Below, one piece after another: positions 11,545 through 24,500 of a stretch of DNA of 64,000 bases (positions are counted from its first letter, which is position 1; every line of letters begins with the position of its first letter). The DNA comes from Puffinus mauretanicus. Its lineage: Eukaryota > Chordata > Aves > Procellariiformes > Procellariidae. Position numbers and translations under genes: made by a program. Location of the stretch: the NCBI GenBank assembly GCA_023333565.1, contig JAJKFH010003908.1:558001-622000 (forward strand), in the 5' to 3' direction. Under the pieces are notes generated by a model. It made no database searches. It was not told the DNA's origin and was given only the letters and a program-made list of their open reading frames with translations.

Positions 11545-11850
11545 GCTGATTTCTAGCGTACGGCTGGCTGGACGTCAGTGAGAACATGGGAGCAGACCCC
11601 CTTGTGCGCAGGAAACCTCCTCAGGTCCTGACGCTTCAAATTTTCCTCGCGTGCAAAAATCCCGCTCCCGCGAGAGGCTGCAGCCTGCGGCGGGACGGCG
11701 CGGCCGTGGGACCCTCCGTGCGCGGGAGACTGCTGCTCACTTGGGGGCAGGTTTGCAGGATCAGGCTCATCCCTCTGACTAGGTTTGTTATCTGGCGCGG
11801 AGGAGAGCCATTTATTCCGCGGGAAGCTGGGAATTACGGTAGCCGCTCTT
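11545..11850. other. Small CpG-rich island in CLYBL intron
   Basis: About 300 nt that are GC-rich and contain many CpGs (for example CGCGAGAGG, GGCGGGACGGCGCGGCCG, GGCGCGGAGG), standing alone in AT-rich intron sequence. No coding frame matches a known protein. It could be a cryptic promoter or an enhancer with unmethylated CpGs, or a GC-biased gene-conversion patch. The sequence alone does not decide. Confidence 0.5.
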
Positions 11851-12754
11851 TATTAAAACACGCCGAAACCAAAGTGCAGACATCACACCGGTCTGTGAAA
11901 TTCCCTCAGAAATGAACTAATAATGTCAAACGTTACACTTTTAAAACTGTCAAACAAATTAGATATGTCTTTGTTTTAAGGTAGCTAAATACAATAACAG
12001 ATTAGAACGGATTATGTGGCTGTCTATTCACGTTGAAAATCTCTTGTAAAAAAAGGCAATGACTATTTTTATTTTCTTAACGTACGTTTATACAAGAAAG
12101 GATTAAAAAAAAAAGTGCTTCATAAAAGCTCAGGGCACCACTGGTAGTTGTTTAATATACCGGTGACTAAATAAATATTGCAACCTACCTGCAACTGCTA
12201 ACTATTGCAACAGCAACAATTTAAAAAACATTGAGGATTTTACGATGCTAAGCCAACACTGAGAATTTAGGGCATGATCCTTAAGTGACTGGTAACTTTT
12301 CAGTCCTACAAATCTCTGGCCATCTTCTTCAGATCTCATTTTCTGAAGGCATTTTAATAAAACTTATTAAAGAGTGGCTGGAGCTGTTATTTATATAGTT
12401 AAATTCAGCGATGCGTTATACTTAAGTGTTGTTGACTGCCCCAGACAAACAATTGCACCTGAAACGACTGAGAGAAGATGTATGGATTGAAATGGGCAGG
12501 GAGGAGAAAGAATCGTGGGTTCTTTCAAACTGTACTGAATGCAAGCACAGCTCAAGATATTTTTATTCTTAAAAAAATCTGGCAAAAGGCTCTCTGCCTG
12601 TTGTCCAGTTTAAAAAATAAAAGAAACCAAGTAAAATAATTAGTTAAAGAGCAAAAAGTCTGCGAGGCATATGAGAGCCTCAAGTGGTTGGAACATTTTG
12701 CTTGAACATCTGTTTGTCGATGCATGATTCTGGTGTTATTAATCTTCTTTGTAG

Positions 12755-12879
12755 GTAAGCAGGTGATTCACCCCAACCAAATTGCTGTTGTCCAGGAACA
12801 GTTCTCTCCGAGCCCTGAAAAAATAAAGTGGGCACAAGAACTGATTTCTGCTTTTGAAGAACATCAGCGATTAGGCAAG
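12755..12879 (+). CDS. CLYBL: CLYBL internal exon (penultimate)
   Basis: This 125-nt exon (phase 1 to 0) encodes GKQVIHPNQIAVVQEQFSPS, then PEKIKWAQELISAFEEHQR and LGK. The human segment is GKQVIHPNQIAVVQEQFSPS followed by PEKIKWAEELIAAFKEHQQLGK. The KxxIHPxQ element is typical of CitE-like lyases. The acceptor is TTTGTAG and the donor is GTAAAT at 12,880. After LGK the protein continues in the terminal exon 15.5 kb downstream. Confidence 0.96.
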
Positions 12880-13361
12880 GTAAATATTTTGTTAATATGC
12901 CATAGTGGAAACCAAATTTGAATAATATTTAAGATTTGTAAAGATTGGTGATGGCTCTTTGCATTTATCTTGTGAAGTGTGCTGTAACTGAGAGTAGTGC
13001 TTGTGAAATCTGTGTCTGGATAGACTAGAGTGTATATTTATTATAAATGAGTCACTTCCCAATATATTTACAAATCGACCGGCTATCTTTTTCTGCCCCC
13101 GCTGATTTAACTTTAATTCTTTGATTACACAGCCTTTGGAGTACCTGCATATATCTACAGCATCGGTGAATTAAAACCGCTTCTCCATTATGCCGCAGAA
13201 TCACGGTGCTACTGTCATAGGAAAATATTTGCAATCAAAAGGCAGGTAGCCTGGCAGACGACTCAGACTGCTTGTGCAGACATCATTTATGGAAAGAAAT
13301 AAACAGATTAGGAAGTCTTGGTTTTCTAAAAAATCTCTATGTTGGTAAACCTGTTTCACTT

Positions 13362-13422
13362 TTGGGCGTTTGATCCTGCAAACATCCCTAGTAGTGAGTG
13401 AATTTACTTTTGAGCAGAACTG
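13362..13422. mobile_element. Decayed palindromic interspersed repeat, family C
   Basis: GGGCGTTTGATCCTGCAAAC, then AGTGAGTGAATTTACTTTTGAG, fits the start of a repeat I remember as GGGCCTGATCCTGCAAAC..GTGAGTAACTTTACTCATGTGAG. Only the first arm is preserved. It is ancient and non-coding. Confidence 0.5.
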
Positions 13423-16400
13423 TTTGCTGATTGTGGTTCTTAATCATTAAAAATGGGAATGTTTTATGTGCATTTGTACCAATTGCTGGACCTGAAATTT
13501 GGATAGAGGAGAAAGCAAATTAACACTAGAATATGATTGTTCCTAATTTAGTGCATCATTGAGTCTCACGTTTCCTGCTCTGTGGGTTTCTGCTATGTAA
13601 ATATTGCGGTGGTGATGCACAATCTGTCTCCACTTTGTGCCAGTAATACTTAAATTAGGGGTCGCCTGAAGGAAGATTTTATGCTAGTTGCAGCATTGTC
13701 AGTTAATTATCTTAAAGGTTATTTGCTATAATCCAGTTTGCCTCTTTTTGAAAGAAAAAAAAGTTGCAGCTAAATATGTTTATCTTAGCTGCAGCCAAGC
13801 CCGGGCTAGTTAAAAAGCAAAGTCCCGATGTCAGAACGGGGAGTGCAGATGAGCGGGAACGGTTCGCGTGTGCTTGTGTGGCATTCAAGTGGGAGACAAA
13901 TCTCTTCGGTAGTGAAGTTCATATATAAGACTGTGCATAGGGTCTCACTTTCTCCGGTGCCGTATAAAGGTTTTCTGTACATTTCTTCGCTTTCTGGTGG
14001 GTAGAAATAGACTGGGGTGCGTGCCTTCCCCGTTCCCCTGCATTTCTGATACTGCAGACGTTGTGCATGAGAAATGCTAAAAAGGTCAAAGCAGAAATGA
14101 TGCTTTCATCTCAGGGTAAAAGTGTGACAAGGTATTTGCTATTGCTCTGCCCTTCTCTTTGCTAGGCTATCGCATCCCCTCTGTGGTACCTGGGGTTTCC
14201 AATACGTCCGTGACTACGATATCTGGGTGCTGTCCTGAGCAGTTATTTCAGGGTCACTATTAGGATGCTGTATACCTGTATCTCTTTGTTCTGTTCCCTT
14301 GATTTTGAAATGTAGCTGTCTTCAGCCAAACGATTTAGAAATAGAAATGTATGACTGGTTTTGCCCATTATTCCGATTTACAAAGCTTGGCTCTCTTACA
14401 AAAGGCATCGTTATAAACATACTGCTGGTGAAAATGAGTAGGCAGGTAGATGCAGAAAGAAAAAAGTCAAACGACATACTCAGCCAAATATTGTTTATGT
14501 TTATGATGTGTATAATACTATTCATTCAGCTGAATTTAGTTTCAGAAACTTATCTAAGGAATACCCCCGTCTACCGTCATCAATCGATGAGGAGACTAGA
14601 CTAAATTTAACTCTAGTCCCAGTATCACACAATCATGAAGCCAAACATGTTTAATATTGAAGAATTCGGTATTAGGCAAGCATCAGTCTTCGGATTTGTT
14701 TTGAAGCTGTTATTTTACTGACATAAAGCTGGTTTCTTGCTTATATCAGCCATTCGGGGGGGATTGTTTGGGTTTGGGGCTTTTTTTTTTTTTTAATAAA
14801 TAAATAGGTTATAAGTTTCTATAATCAGCTGCAAGAACAGATTTGCTGAGGGTTTGTGGTTTGGGCTATTTTTTTAACCAACCAGGTTGCATGCTTCATA
14901 TATTTTTGCATGTAGCCATCTATCAATAAAAAAGGACTGGCAGGTTAATATGTGAACTTCCGGATCTTGTATCACTGCTGTATTGCCAGGCTTCATAACA
15001 AAATTGGAAAAATAGTTTTCCATGTAGTGCTGCAAACTTCTTAATCAAGTTTGCAATTTGGTATTATAAATGTGTCAGTAAGAAGAGCTTGGACGGTCTG
15101 ATTTCTTAATTTTTTTCCCAAAGCAAACATATCTCACTGAGGGAGCCTCTTGCTCCGTGTCCTAGCGACATGCTAAAATGTAAGTAATAACTCTTCCCCT
15201 ACCACCTCCTGACAAATACTCTACACAGTGGTTTTAGTAATCCTCATGTCCTAATGAAACACCTCTTCTGTTTTCCTTTTCCTTTTATTATATTAAAGTG
15301 TTCATGTCAGTAAGACTAAAAATATAGCTGTGGTTAATATGGTTGAGACTTGCATGGTTTTGCCATGTTATTAATCAAAGTTGAAAGCCTGGAAAAAATA
15401 AATGTGAGGGATTTGTGCAGCTGTTTGTGTGGTAGATAAGTTGCTGGTCTGCAGTCTCTGGGATCATAGTTTGTTATTAATTGGTTTTAAAGTTTGATGC
15501 CCTTGGTCAACATTATTTTGTATTAAAATACAGTAATAAGCTTTTATAATCTATTCCAGTTTGAGAGCTACAATTGCCATAATAATCTTTCTTTGAGAGA
15601 AGGCTGAACCAGGCTGCTTCATCCTGGAGGCTGAAATACTTTGAGGTAGTAGCCCCCAAATGTCAGTACTGAGGTCAGGAAAAATTAGGATCTCGGATGA
15701 GCACTGCAGAATTGAAGATGCTGTGGCAGTGTCCAAACAGAAGGAAATTAGAGAGCTAACCAGCTAGCCAAAAGTATTTGGGCTTACCTTACGGAGATAG
15801 TCCTGTTTGAGGGGTTGTTTTGGTTTGGCTTCTAGGTTGGTTTGGTTGTGGGTTGTGGTTTTTTTTACATTTCTAATCTAACTGAAAAATAGCATATCTA
15901 GGAAATAAATGGTAACGTTGTATTTTGGACAATTAGAAGACAAATGTTGAAAAAGTATATTTTGTATTTTATACAACTATTTATTAAGTGCTCTCTTTTG
16001 TCTAGATCTTTGAGATCTAAAAATGAAAAGTGCTTAAAAAGAAAAGTATTATTTCCATATCATTTCAATATTTTTCCAGTAGAATTTCATTACTAGGGGA
16101 TATGATTTTCAAAATTAAAAAATCCATCCTAAAGAAAGCAGGCTGAGCTGTTGGGAAAGTCTAAATATAAGATAAATGTCAGAGTGTGTTCAAAAATGAA
16201 AAAGAAGGGTAATAAACATTGTTCTGGTACTGGTACAACCAGACTACCAGAACAGAAAGGACAGTCTCTGTTCTAAATTTCTGAAGTATTTGTACAGGGA
16301 AGTGATCTTATAAATCCAGGTTAACTGAGTCCAAGAGGGTAGAATTAGTGGGAGAAGTTACTAATTTATTTCAAGAAATAAATGAATTCTATGAATGAAG

Positions 16401-17149
16401 GTACAATAGTGTTTACTATGTAACTCCCTCCTGCGTTTACATTACCAATACACTGGATACAGTCTCTTCTATATGTAGTTAGCGTTTTATATATGACAAG
16501 AAAGACATTGAAAATGCATTTTTGAGCCATTTGACTTGTAAATACATCGGGCATAATATCATTATCGTAACAGGATCTTCCCAAATCATCTGGTTTTTAA
16601 ATAAAATTCAGACAGAAAGAAAAGCAGAAGAGTAAAGTAAGAGGTTGCTTACACATTTCTCTCATGTACTCATTTATAAATGCTTTCAAAGCACCCGCGC
16701 ATTAAACCAGGGAATAGCTAAATGCTGCTGCCGAAGTCACCTGTCAGGTAAGGATTATTTAGAGTTGAGGTAAGTAATTCACAAACCCAAACTGTAATAT
16801 GGGTTGAATATTTTAGATCCCACGGGGCAAAACAGAAGAAATATCTGTACGTGCCACATACGAATGCACAGAGTGCTTCTAAGAAGACCTTTAGCATATG
16901 TTTCTTGCATTATATTCTGTGCCATTGTATATCATGTTCCCGGCAACTGAGGAATAATCTATATGAACTCCAGCGATCTGACAAACTATACAGTTTCTTT
17001 TATGGACCTTTCCAGGATTATGAAAAATCTTAGGAATGCATTTATTTACACAGCATCTACCCAACAAAGGAATGGAAATTTCCAGCAGTGGCTCCCTTAT
17101 AATGCTCTTTGTTTAGGAAAAGCTACCCCAAGCTACTGTATCTTGGAGA

Positions 17150-17640
17150 CGATGCGCCCTCGTGCTTGGGCCAGATCCAGCTCCCACCGCCGCCCGGGGA
17201 GGTCTCTCCCCGCTGCCCTCCCTCTCCCAGCAGTGCCGCGGCCCCCGGGAGGGCTCTCCGTGTTCGGCCCCAGCCACGAGGGATCCATCCTGTCCCAATC
17301 CAGCCCGTGGGTGCTGGGAGAGCCGGACCGTGCCCCGGGGGTGGCAGGCTCCTCCAGGCTGCCTCCTGGGAGGGACGCGCTGGAGCATCCCTCTGGCATG
17401 GGGTGGCGTGGGACCCCATCAACCCACGGGGATTATATCGCACTTTATGGGGCATTATATCTTGGGGCTTTACGCGAAGCTGTGGGTGAGGAAGGAGCCC
17501 GGCTCCCCGCTCCCCTCGTCCAGGACAGACGGCAGGCAGAGCTTTGAGGTGCCACCAACTAAGCTGGATCCCATCCCGGGGCGACGCCGGCAGCACGGAG
17601 TGCACGCTGGGCTGCAGCGCTGTCAGCCTTCGCTCTGAGG
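17150..17640. other. GC-rich patch in CLYBL intron
   Basis: An abrupt GC-rich block of about 490 nt in AT-rich intron, with C/G runs (CCGCCGCCCGGGG, GCCGCGGCCCCCGGG). It has open frames on both strands, none resembling a known protein. It contains a short imperfect direct repeat, ATTATATCGCACTTTATGGG followed by GCATTATATC, at 17,430-17,462. Its nature is unknown. Confidence 0.45.
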
Positions 17641-18289
17641 ATGCCGGGCATTTGCTGTCGTTTATGTTAATTAGGCAATGTATATTCCTCACGCTGCAGA
17701 GTGAGGGATTCAGGGATTTGTGATAAATTGCCACCTTTTATGAGCTTCGGCCTTAAGAAGTACAGGCTCAGGTGCATCTCTGTGCAAAGATGGTGGGATT
17801 TAGCACGGGCCACTGTTACGTTGTTTATCTTTTTAAAAAGTGGCCAAGTGAAATTTTAATGTGAAAACTGAGAATAAATAGAGATCGAGAGAGAGCTCAT
17901 ATTAGTACTTAAAGTTTCTCTTTACAGTTTTATTATGGAAAAAGATTTTACAAATGTGTTTTGTGTCACAGTTGAGGGCTTTTCTCTTAGAAAGATCCAT
18001 CTGGGGGCAAATTTCGAACCTTTACAATAGAGCAGAAGGGGCTATATTAGCTAATTGCTTGTGCTATACTGGTTCCTACACTGGCGCAATCAGTCCTGAG
18101 GGAGTTATGCCAGGTGGGGAGAGAAGGAGACAGATTTTACTACGCGGGGCTGCAAAAGCTCCTAAGCAGGGCAGAAACTAATACAAAACATTTTCTTGCC
18201 AACTCCCCCCACACACACTCCCCAGCAGGCATTTGGTGGCTCTTAATCTGTTTTCCTCCACTCATTAAAGACCTATGTCCAAAACGTGG

Positions 18290-18560
18290 GGGGAGAGGGA
18301 CTCGGATGGCGCTTTGACATTTCCCGCAGGGAGAAGTTTCTCCGCGAGCCGGGAGCAGAAGGACGGATGCTGTGCCCCTCCGTAGCCTTTCCACCCGGAG
18401 GTAGCTCCTGGAGGAGGCGGCTGCTGTCCCGGGGGACGCGGGCCCTGCAGAGGGCACGGGATGGCACCCCTCTGGGTTCCTCCTCAGCAAGGCACGATCC
18501 CTCTGTCCTTGTCGCCTCAAGGAGGTGCACGCGGGGTCTCGGTGAGACAGGGTGAGTGCC
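18290..18560. other. GC-rich patch in CLYBL intron
   Basis: A second moderately CpG-rich block, 650 nt beyond the patch at 17.15-17.64 kb and separated from it by AT-rich sequence. No protein similarity or repeat unit was recognised. Confidence 0.4.
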
Positions 18561-21500
18561 CTGGCCGTGCCAGCACGCTCCCAATGCAGGCGATGCTTTT
18601 TTGCAGGCATGGACTGGGGAGACACCCATCACTGCAGACACCTGCCCGCTGCCGTACCAAAACCTGCTGTGCACCAAGCAACCCACCGAGGCAACTACCC
18701 ACCTCCCAAATCCCTCTTTAAAAAGCATTAACAAGCGCTCTCGAGCCTCGTTTCAATTTCCAAAGCAGGATCTAACCAGAGATGTAATGTTCTGACCAGA
18801 TGGCTCTTTTTAAGGCTTACTGAGGGAATTCAGAAGCCTATCCAGCCAAAATATTGTTTCAGTTAATTTAAGTAGCAGCAGTCTTGCTGCCTCTTCACTT
18901 CTCTCTGTGCTAGCTGGCATTTTCAGGGACCCAGAGAAGCGCTCTGCAAAAGCTCCATCAGCTGAAATAGAGAATGGCAGTAAAAAATGGCTGTTCAATC
19001 CTATTCAGAAAACGAATCTGAAATTAGAAAAAATATAGACTACAAAAATAATGGTGATTCCATTCTTGTTGACAGAACGAGCTTCACTGTTTTTACTTCT
19101 CTTGCCTGCATTGTATTTTATAGCTACTTTCCCCTTCAGTATCAAATGCCTTTTATGTGTCCTTTACTTCCAGATGAAATTTTCTGGTCTATATTTAATA
19201 AATTGCTTCCGTGTCTATAAACCTCAAGTTAATTCTAAATGACTTAATTAAGGGCATCTGAGGATACTGAAGTCTTAATATTAGTTACTTTTCATTTTTC
19301 CATATAATAACTGTGATGCTCACTAGGGGAAAAAAATGCATGTTGGATAGGATGTTTGTCCAGGAAGCTGCTTTTGTGCTATAAAATAAAGATTTGCTTG
19401 GCAGCAGCAAGTGTGCTCTCTAGGATTCTTCCGTTCCAGATACATTGCAAGACGGAGGATGGAAACCAGTGGAGAATATTCCTGATTTCTAGGACTTTCT
19501 TCTGTTTCTTTAATTTTATGCTTTCCTACTCTAGAGGAGCACACAGAAAGGCAACAACCACGATGAAAAGGAAATGAAAGAAAACGTAAAGACAGCAAGA
19601 AAAACCCTCATGTCTGCCTTTCATTCAGGGATCTTAAACAGGCTGTTTGCTCACTGAGAGGTAGAGACTTCGGTGGCTTGAAGGAGTTTCTGGAGGTGGA
19701 CCAAGCAGGATCCCCTGGCCGATCCCAGCCTAAATGCCTGTCCCCAGTGGTTCAGGCAGCTTGGGAGGCTGCAAGAGGGAAAAACAGCTTGTCTGGCTCA
19801 GACAGCAGGGCAAGACCCTTATCCATGGGCTGGGAATGATAATGTCAGGTGGAGGAGAAGTAAAGGACCTTGTAGGTCCTTGTTCTTCATCTTTCCTGCC
19901 CCACTGTGGACTTGAAGGATCACAAAGTCCTCCCTACCTTTGAGCTTTAGAAAGGGCTTTTTCTGTCAGAGTTCTTGTACTGCTGCTAGGGAGTTACTTG
20001 AGGTAAAAATTCATCTCTATTTCATGTTGTTGTTGCTCTTTCTTTCTCGACCTTTTGTGTCCTTCCATCTGCTCCTAGAGGTAGAAGCCTATCTCATACA
20101 AACAGGCCTGCTTCTGGCATTAAAAACTGATTTATCCTCCGAACTAACTAACTGCTTCTGCCCTGGTGGAAGTTTACACCGGTGAAAAGAAACAAAAGGC
20201 AGTGATATTTAGTGTTTTCTTCATATCAACAAAATGGCCACAGAAACTTGCTGATGTTGATACTTTGCAGAATTCCCTCCCCATCCATCCCTTCCTTCAA
20301 CAGATCACAGACACCCACTGAGCATCTCCTCTTGCCAAAAAGACATTTTTGCAAAACCTTTTCAGGGATCATTTATTTTCGCCAAAGATTTTGTGTATAA
20401 GTGTCTTTCCTCCCATAATCTTGCTACAGAAAAGGGACAAACATCAAAGAGTTCAAAGGAGAGGATACAGAAACAAGTTTGTATAGCTTGCTGTGTGTGG
20501 AGTTTTCAGTTTGTCATATGTGACCACACCAGTTATTTGGGCATTTCCTACCTCCTGCAAAGATGCTAAAAGAAGGCCAAGAGTTGTGTGTCAGCCGGAT
20601 CTGGAGGCAGGACAGGCCTGAGCAGAGAGGAGTGCGAGACATTATCTTGTTATAGCCTGAATGTATAGTGCAGTTGACCCAGATACCTTTGAACACCTCC
20701 TAGCAGCTCACTAACCTTTGGAAGTTCATCACTAAAGGGTGGAATCATGACCCAGCTCTTTATGATGGCTCTTTGGCTACAGCTTGCAGAAGAAAAAATT
20801 AATTAAACCTGCATTCAGTACCATCACAGCTGTTAGCTTTTTTCCTACTCTTGACTTCCCCAAAAATACGGTTTCAACCTTCTGTTTCAAGGGAAAGTCA
20901 TTCCTTTGTAGTCAGCATAATCACTCCTCCCCCAGGCACAGACCCAACTCCATTTGCTGCGACCAGGACTCTCTTCTCTTTTGTTCATTACCTGTAAGCA
21001 AATCCAAGCGTTCTTTTTAAGCCCCAAAGCAAAGATTTCCAAATTTCCTCTGCAGGGGGTTGCCTAAAGAATGTCTGCTTTCATTTAATCCCAGGGGAAT
21101 TATCTTCCTGAATGCCGTGCTTTTTAGGGGGACCCTTTGCCATCCACCTGCTTCCTTCCCTCCTCAGAAAAGCAAATCTGCCCTTCTTCCAGAGCACAAC
21201 ACTCTTATTTCCTTGTAGCAGTTTAACATCGTGCAGGATTAGAGATAACGTTCTCAGACCCAAGCAGATTTTAGTGGGTTTATTCCATGTATTTTTGTGG
21301 TCTCCAAAAAGTCATAACTAGACCTTTGGGATTTAGAAGTGGGCGAGCCACTGAATTACCATGGAAAGAAGTAATGTTTCTCAGGTAACAGTGGATCAAA
21401 GATTTCTTGCATTTATGGACTTGAGGATGCTTATCTATACACGTTCTCCATTTCCCCTTGTGGGAGGTACGCAAGGTTTGCACTGGCCAGCTGGCATCGC

Positions 21501-24500
21501 CCGTTCTGCTCGTTTCCATTTACCCTGGCATCTGCCCGCAAGCGCTGATACAGGTCGCAGGGGTTGGGAGGGGACTTACATAATTACTTATTTAGACAAT
21601 GGCTGTATTCACACACAGCCTCCGGCCCGCGTTACCAGAGCGGTGTGGGAGCTCTGCTTGATTCACGACATCTCCTAATGATGAAGGGGGTGGAGGAGAG
21701 GAGGGTGGCTGGCTCACTGGTCCCCCTACGCCCATTTCCCCTAGGTTCTACTTGCACGTCCTCTCAGAAGGCAGCCAAGTAGGGCAAGGAGATAACTCGA
21801 CTGCCACACATTCACTGCAGGGATTTGGTCTGCAAAGGAAAGTATTGCTAGCTAAACCATTAAGAAAAGTGATTGAAGAAAAAAAAACCTTCATCAGTAG
21901 GACAGTATTTCCAACCCTGTGACAGCAGAGTGCTGTCAAAGGACTTCCCCTCAGTCATGAGTTGCTTGTCTTCTGAGCAACAGTCACCTACCTAGTGGCA
22001 GAGATTTTTTGGGCAATTCCACAAGCATTAGATATATCTTAGACCTATACTTAATTCAAAATTCAGCAGCAGGTGCTTTCTTGTCCGTATTGCAATTTCG
22101 TGGAATGTGACCTTGGTTTGCTTTTCCTTTTCTTTCACTGGCCAGGTACCCAGAGTCCACCCCATGCCAAAGCCTACCTACTCACTAGGATCCCCTGGCA
22201 CCTCCAACCCTGCCATCTAAATCACCTGACTAGATCTGCAAAGTAAACTGCTTTTGAAAAAGTTGGCTGTCTCTACATAGTGGCCCAGGGCAACCCATAC
22301 CTTGACACACAGAATAAATGAATATAGCACTATTGGCTGTATTCTTTCATGTGATGCAAGACAATTGAGGGTTTTTTCCTACAGGCTTAATGTAGTCTTT
22401 ATAAATGTCTTTAAGAAAGGTCTGGCCACTGTCATGTGGGAGTTAAAGTTGTTGGCTACATGTATGATGAGATCTGGTAGAACGGGGCATCAAATCAAAG
22501 GCTTATTAGCAAAGGTTTACCAATAGTCAAGGTAATTAATAACAACAGCAGTGGTTCCCAAAACAGAGCGCAGAGTTCTCACAACCAGTGTTCATGTTTG
22601 GAGTCCCATCTGCATCGATCAGGAAGATGGTTGACTTTTTGCAACTTATAGGACTTATTTGGTACTTTGAAATTTATATACTTGCTATGCATTAGGAAAG
22701 CCGATCCTCACATTCAGTACTGATGCAGGTTATTAATAGTTTCCAGTGGTCTAAGAACCAAGGGTCTGCAGTAGCCCTCTTAGTGAGTTCATTGCAGTCA
22801 TCGGGATGGACGTGGATAGAGGCACAGATAACCACAGACAGAGCAAATGCTGAGGAAAAAGCCACAAGCATTCCCAGGTGCCAGAGTACCTCTAATTCTT
22901 CCATCTTGTCAACCGAAGGGGACTAGCTCGTCTGATCACTGTCCCATATGTCCCAGAACAATTATTACTTTACTTTAATTAACTCATGTACTTTAATCCA
23001 AGCCACAGCTCAGAGAGAAGTGTGTCACATAACTACGAGGTGCCTTAAGCATTCTGTATCATAATAGTTTTAGCCAGCTTGTTTCTCTTGTTAACCCAGT
23101 GGTACATAAGGAAACAAAAGATGGTGGGAGTAAAACCCCATGTAACAGTGCATATTATATAAAAAGGTTTCAGGAGAGATGAAGAAGTATGAAACTTTAC
23201 TTTCCCTGATCTTCTGGAAAAATGTGAAAGGTACCTCACTTGTGATCCTGCCCATCCCCTGTTGTAGCCAGTCAGTGCAATTCTACCACCCATGATAAAC
23301 GCTAGCAAGAGAGCTGGCTGTATCATTTCTTCCCCTTTCCTGGTTCCCCCAGAACATATTGATCCCCAGCCAACACAGAAATCATGACTCTGAATCTCCT
23401 CCATTTATCTTCTAGAAAGGTAAAATGCTTCTTGCCGTAAAAAAAATACGCTCTGTTTATGAGATGGCCGTATAAATTTACCAAGCTCTTAACTACTCCC
23501 AAAAGTTTCACACATCAAATGTTTCTAGATGCTGCCACATATAGACATACACAAAAAGAGGAGGTCTTCAAGTTCCAGGAACCACTGCATTAACGTGTTC
23601 AGCTTCTGGCCATGGCAAGTAACAGACCAATGCTGAAACTCTTTCTGCTGCTTGATACATGTCATTTCTTATAGGTAAAGAAAATCTTTAAGGATGACAT
23701 ATAGATTTGACAACAGCCATGTCCAAGATCCATGGCAACACATGGCCAGAGTTTTCTTCTAAGTTGTCAAAGAAGAGCCCTCAATTACATGTTGAACTTT
23801 GTTAGATGTGAGTTGGGTTTGGTAGTGGCTACGTTTAACCAAAAGGAGGTTCATAAGATACAAGCATAAGCTTTGCCAAACTGATGTCTTACAAAGTTTG
23901 GTTCTGAATCTCTTCGGTCTCTCCACGGTCACCTGGAAACTTACTGCATTACATATTCCCAATGCATAACTTGATTTGTCCCCTTTTTTCATAAGCCTGT
24001 ATCTTCAGCTCCTGACCTGTGAAAATGAGTGTTCTTTGTCAAGTCTGCCTTATCGCTTCCCTTGTCTGTAGGCTGGATCTTTGTATCACTTGGGGCTGAC
24101 CATGCTCAATTCTCTTTTTTCCAAGCCTATCATTTTTCACTGTTTCCTTCTGAAAAAAAAACCTAGCAGCTTTCTATAATTTTAATTCCCTGCCAGCTGT
24201 TCTCTGTATTTGCCAAAAGCCCTCTCCGTTCCATTCTCAAAGCAGTTTAGGACATATTGACATTCAAAGTAGAGCTGTTAAGGCCTTACTCAGCACGGCC
24301 TGCATCTTGCATAAATAGCTGTTATGTTTTTAAAGATGTTACTACTGTTTTAACAGAGCATTAAATATCATTGTGAATTTATTGCGTTCAAATACTACAT
24401 AGTTCCTGGGGGATGCAGCAAATTGCGCAGTACTGGTCCTGCATCGTTCAGCCTGGAGAAGGTGGCCTGATACAAGAGATGGAGACGGGAAAATGACGAC

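Larger units (their letters stand above)
7633..12754 (+). other. CLYBL: CLYBL intron (5.1 kb)
   Basis: Mostly AT-rich intron. It contains decayed palindromic repeat pieces at about 8,780-8,870 and 9,752-9,852, a (CA)14 microsatellite at 10,219-10,246, and one isolated CpG-rich patch at about 11,545-11,850. No exon or RNA gene was recognised. It ends with TTTGTAG at 12,748-12,754. Confidence 0.82.

Noticed and set aside
16963..17734. Overlapping open frames of 194 (+) and 203 (-) codons
   Set aside because: Both strands are open over the same GC-rich patch, composition is low-complexity, and there is no match to a known family. It lies within the last CLYBL intron.
23045..23404. 119-codon - strand frame considered as a retroelement remnant
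   Set aside because: No reverse transcriptase, gag or integrase motif, no LTRs or poly-A tail nearby.
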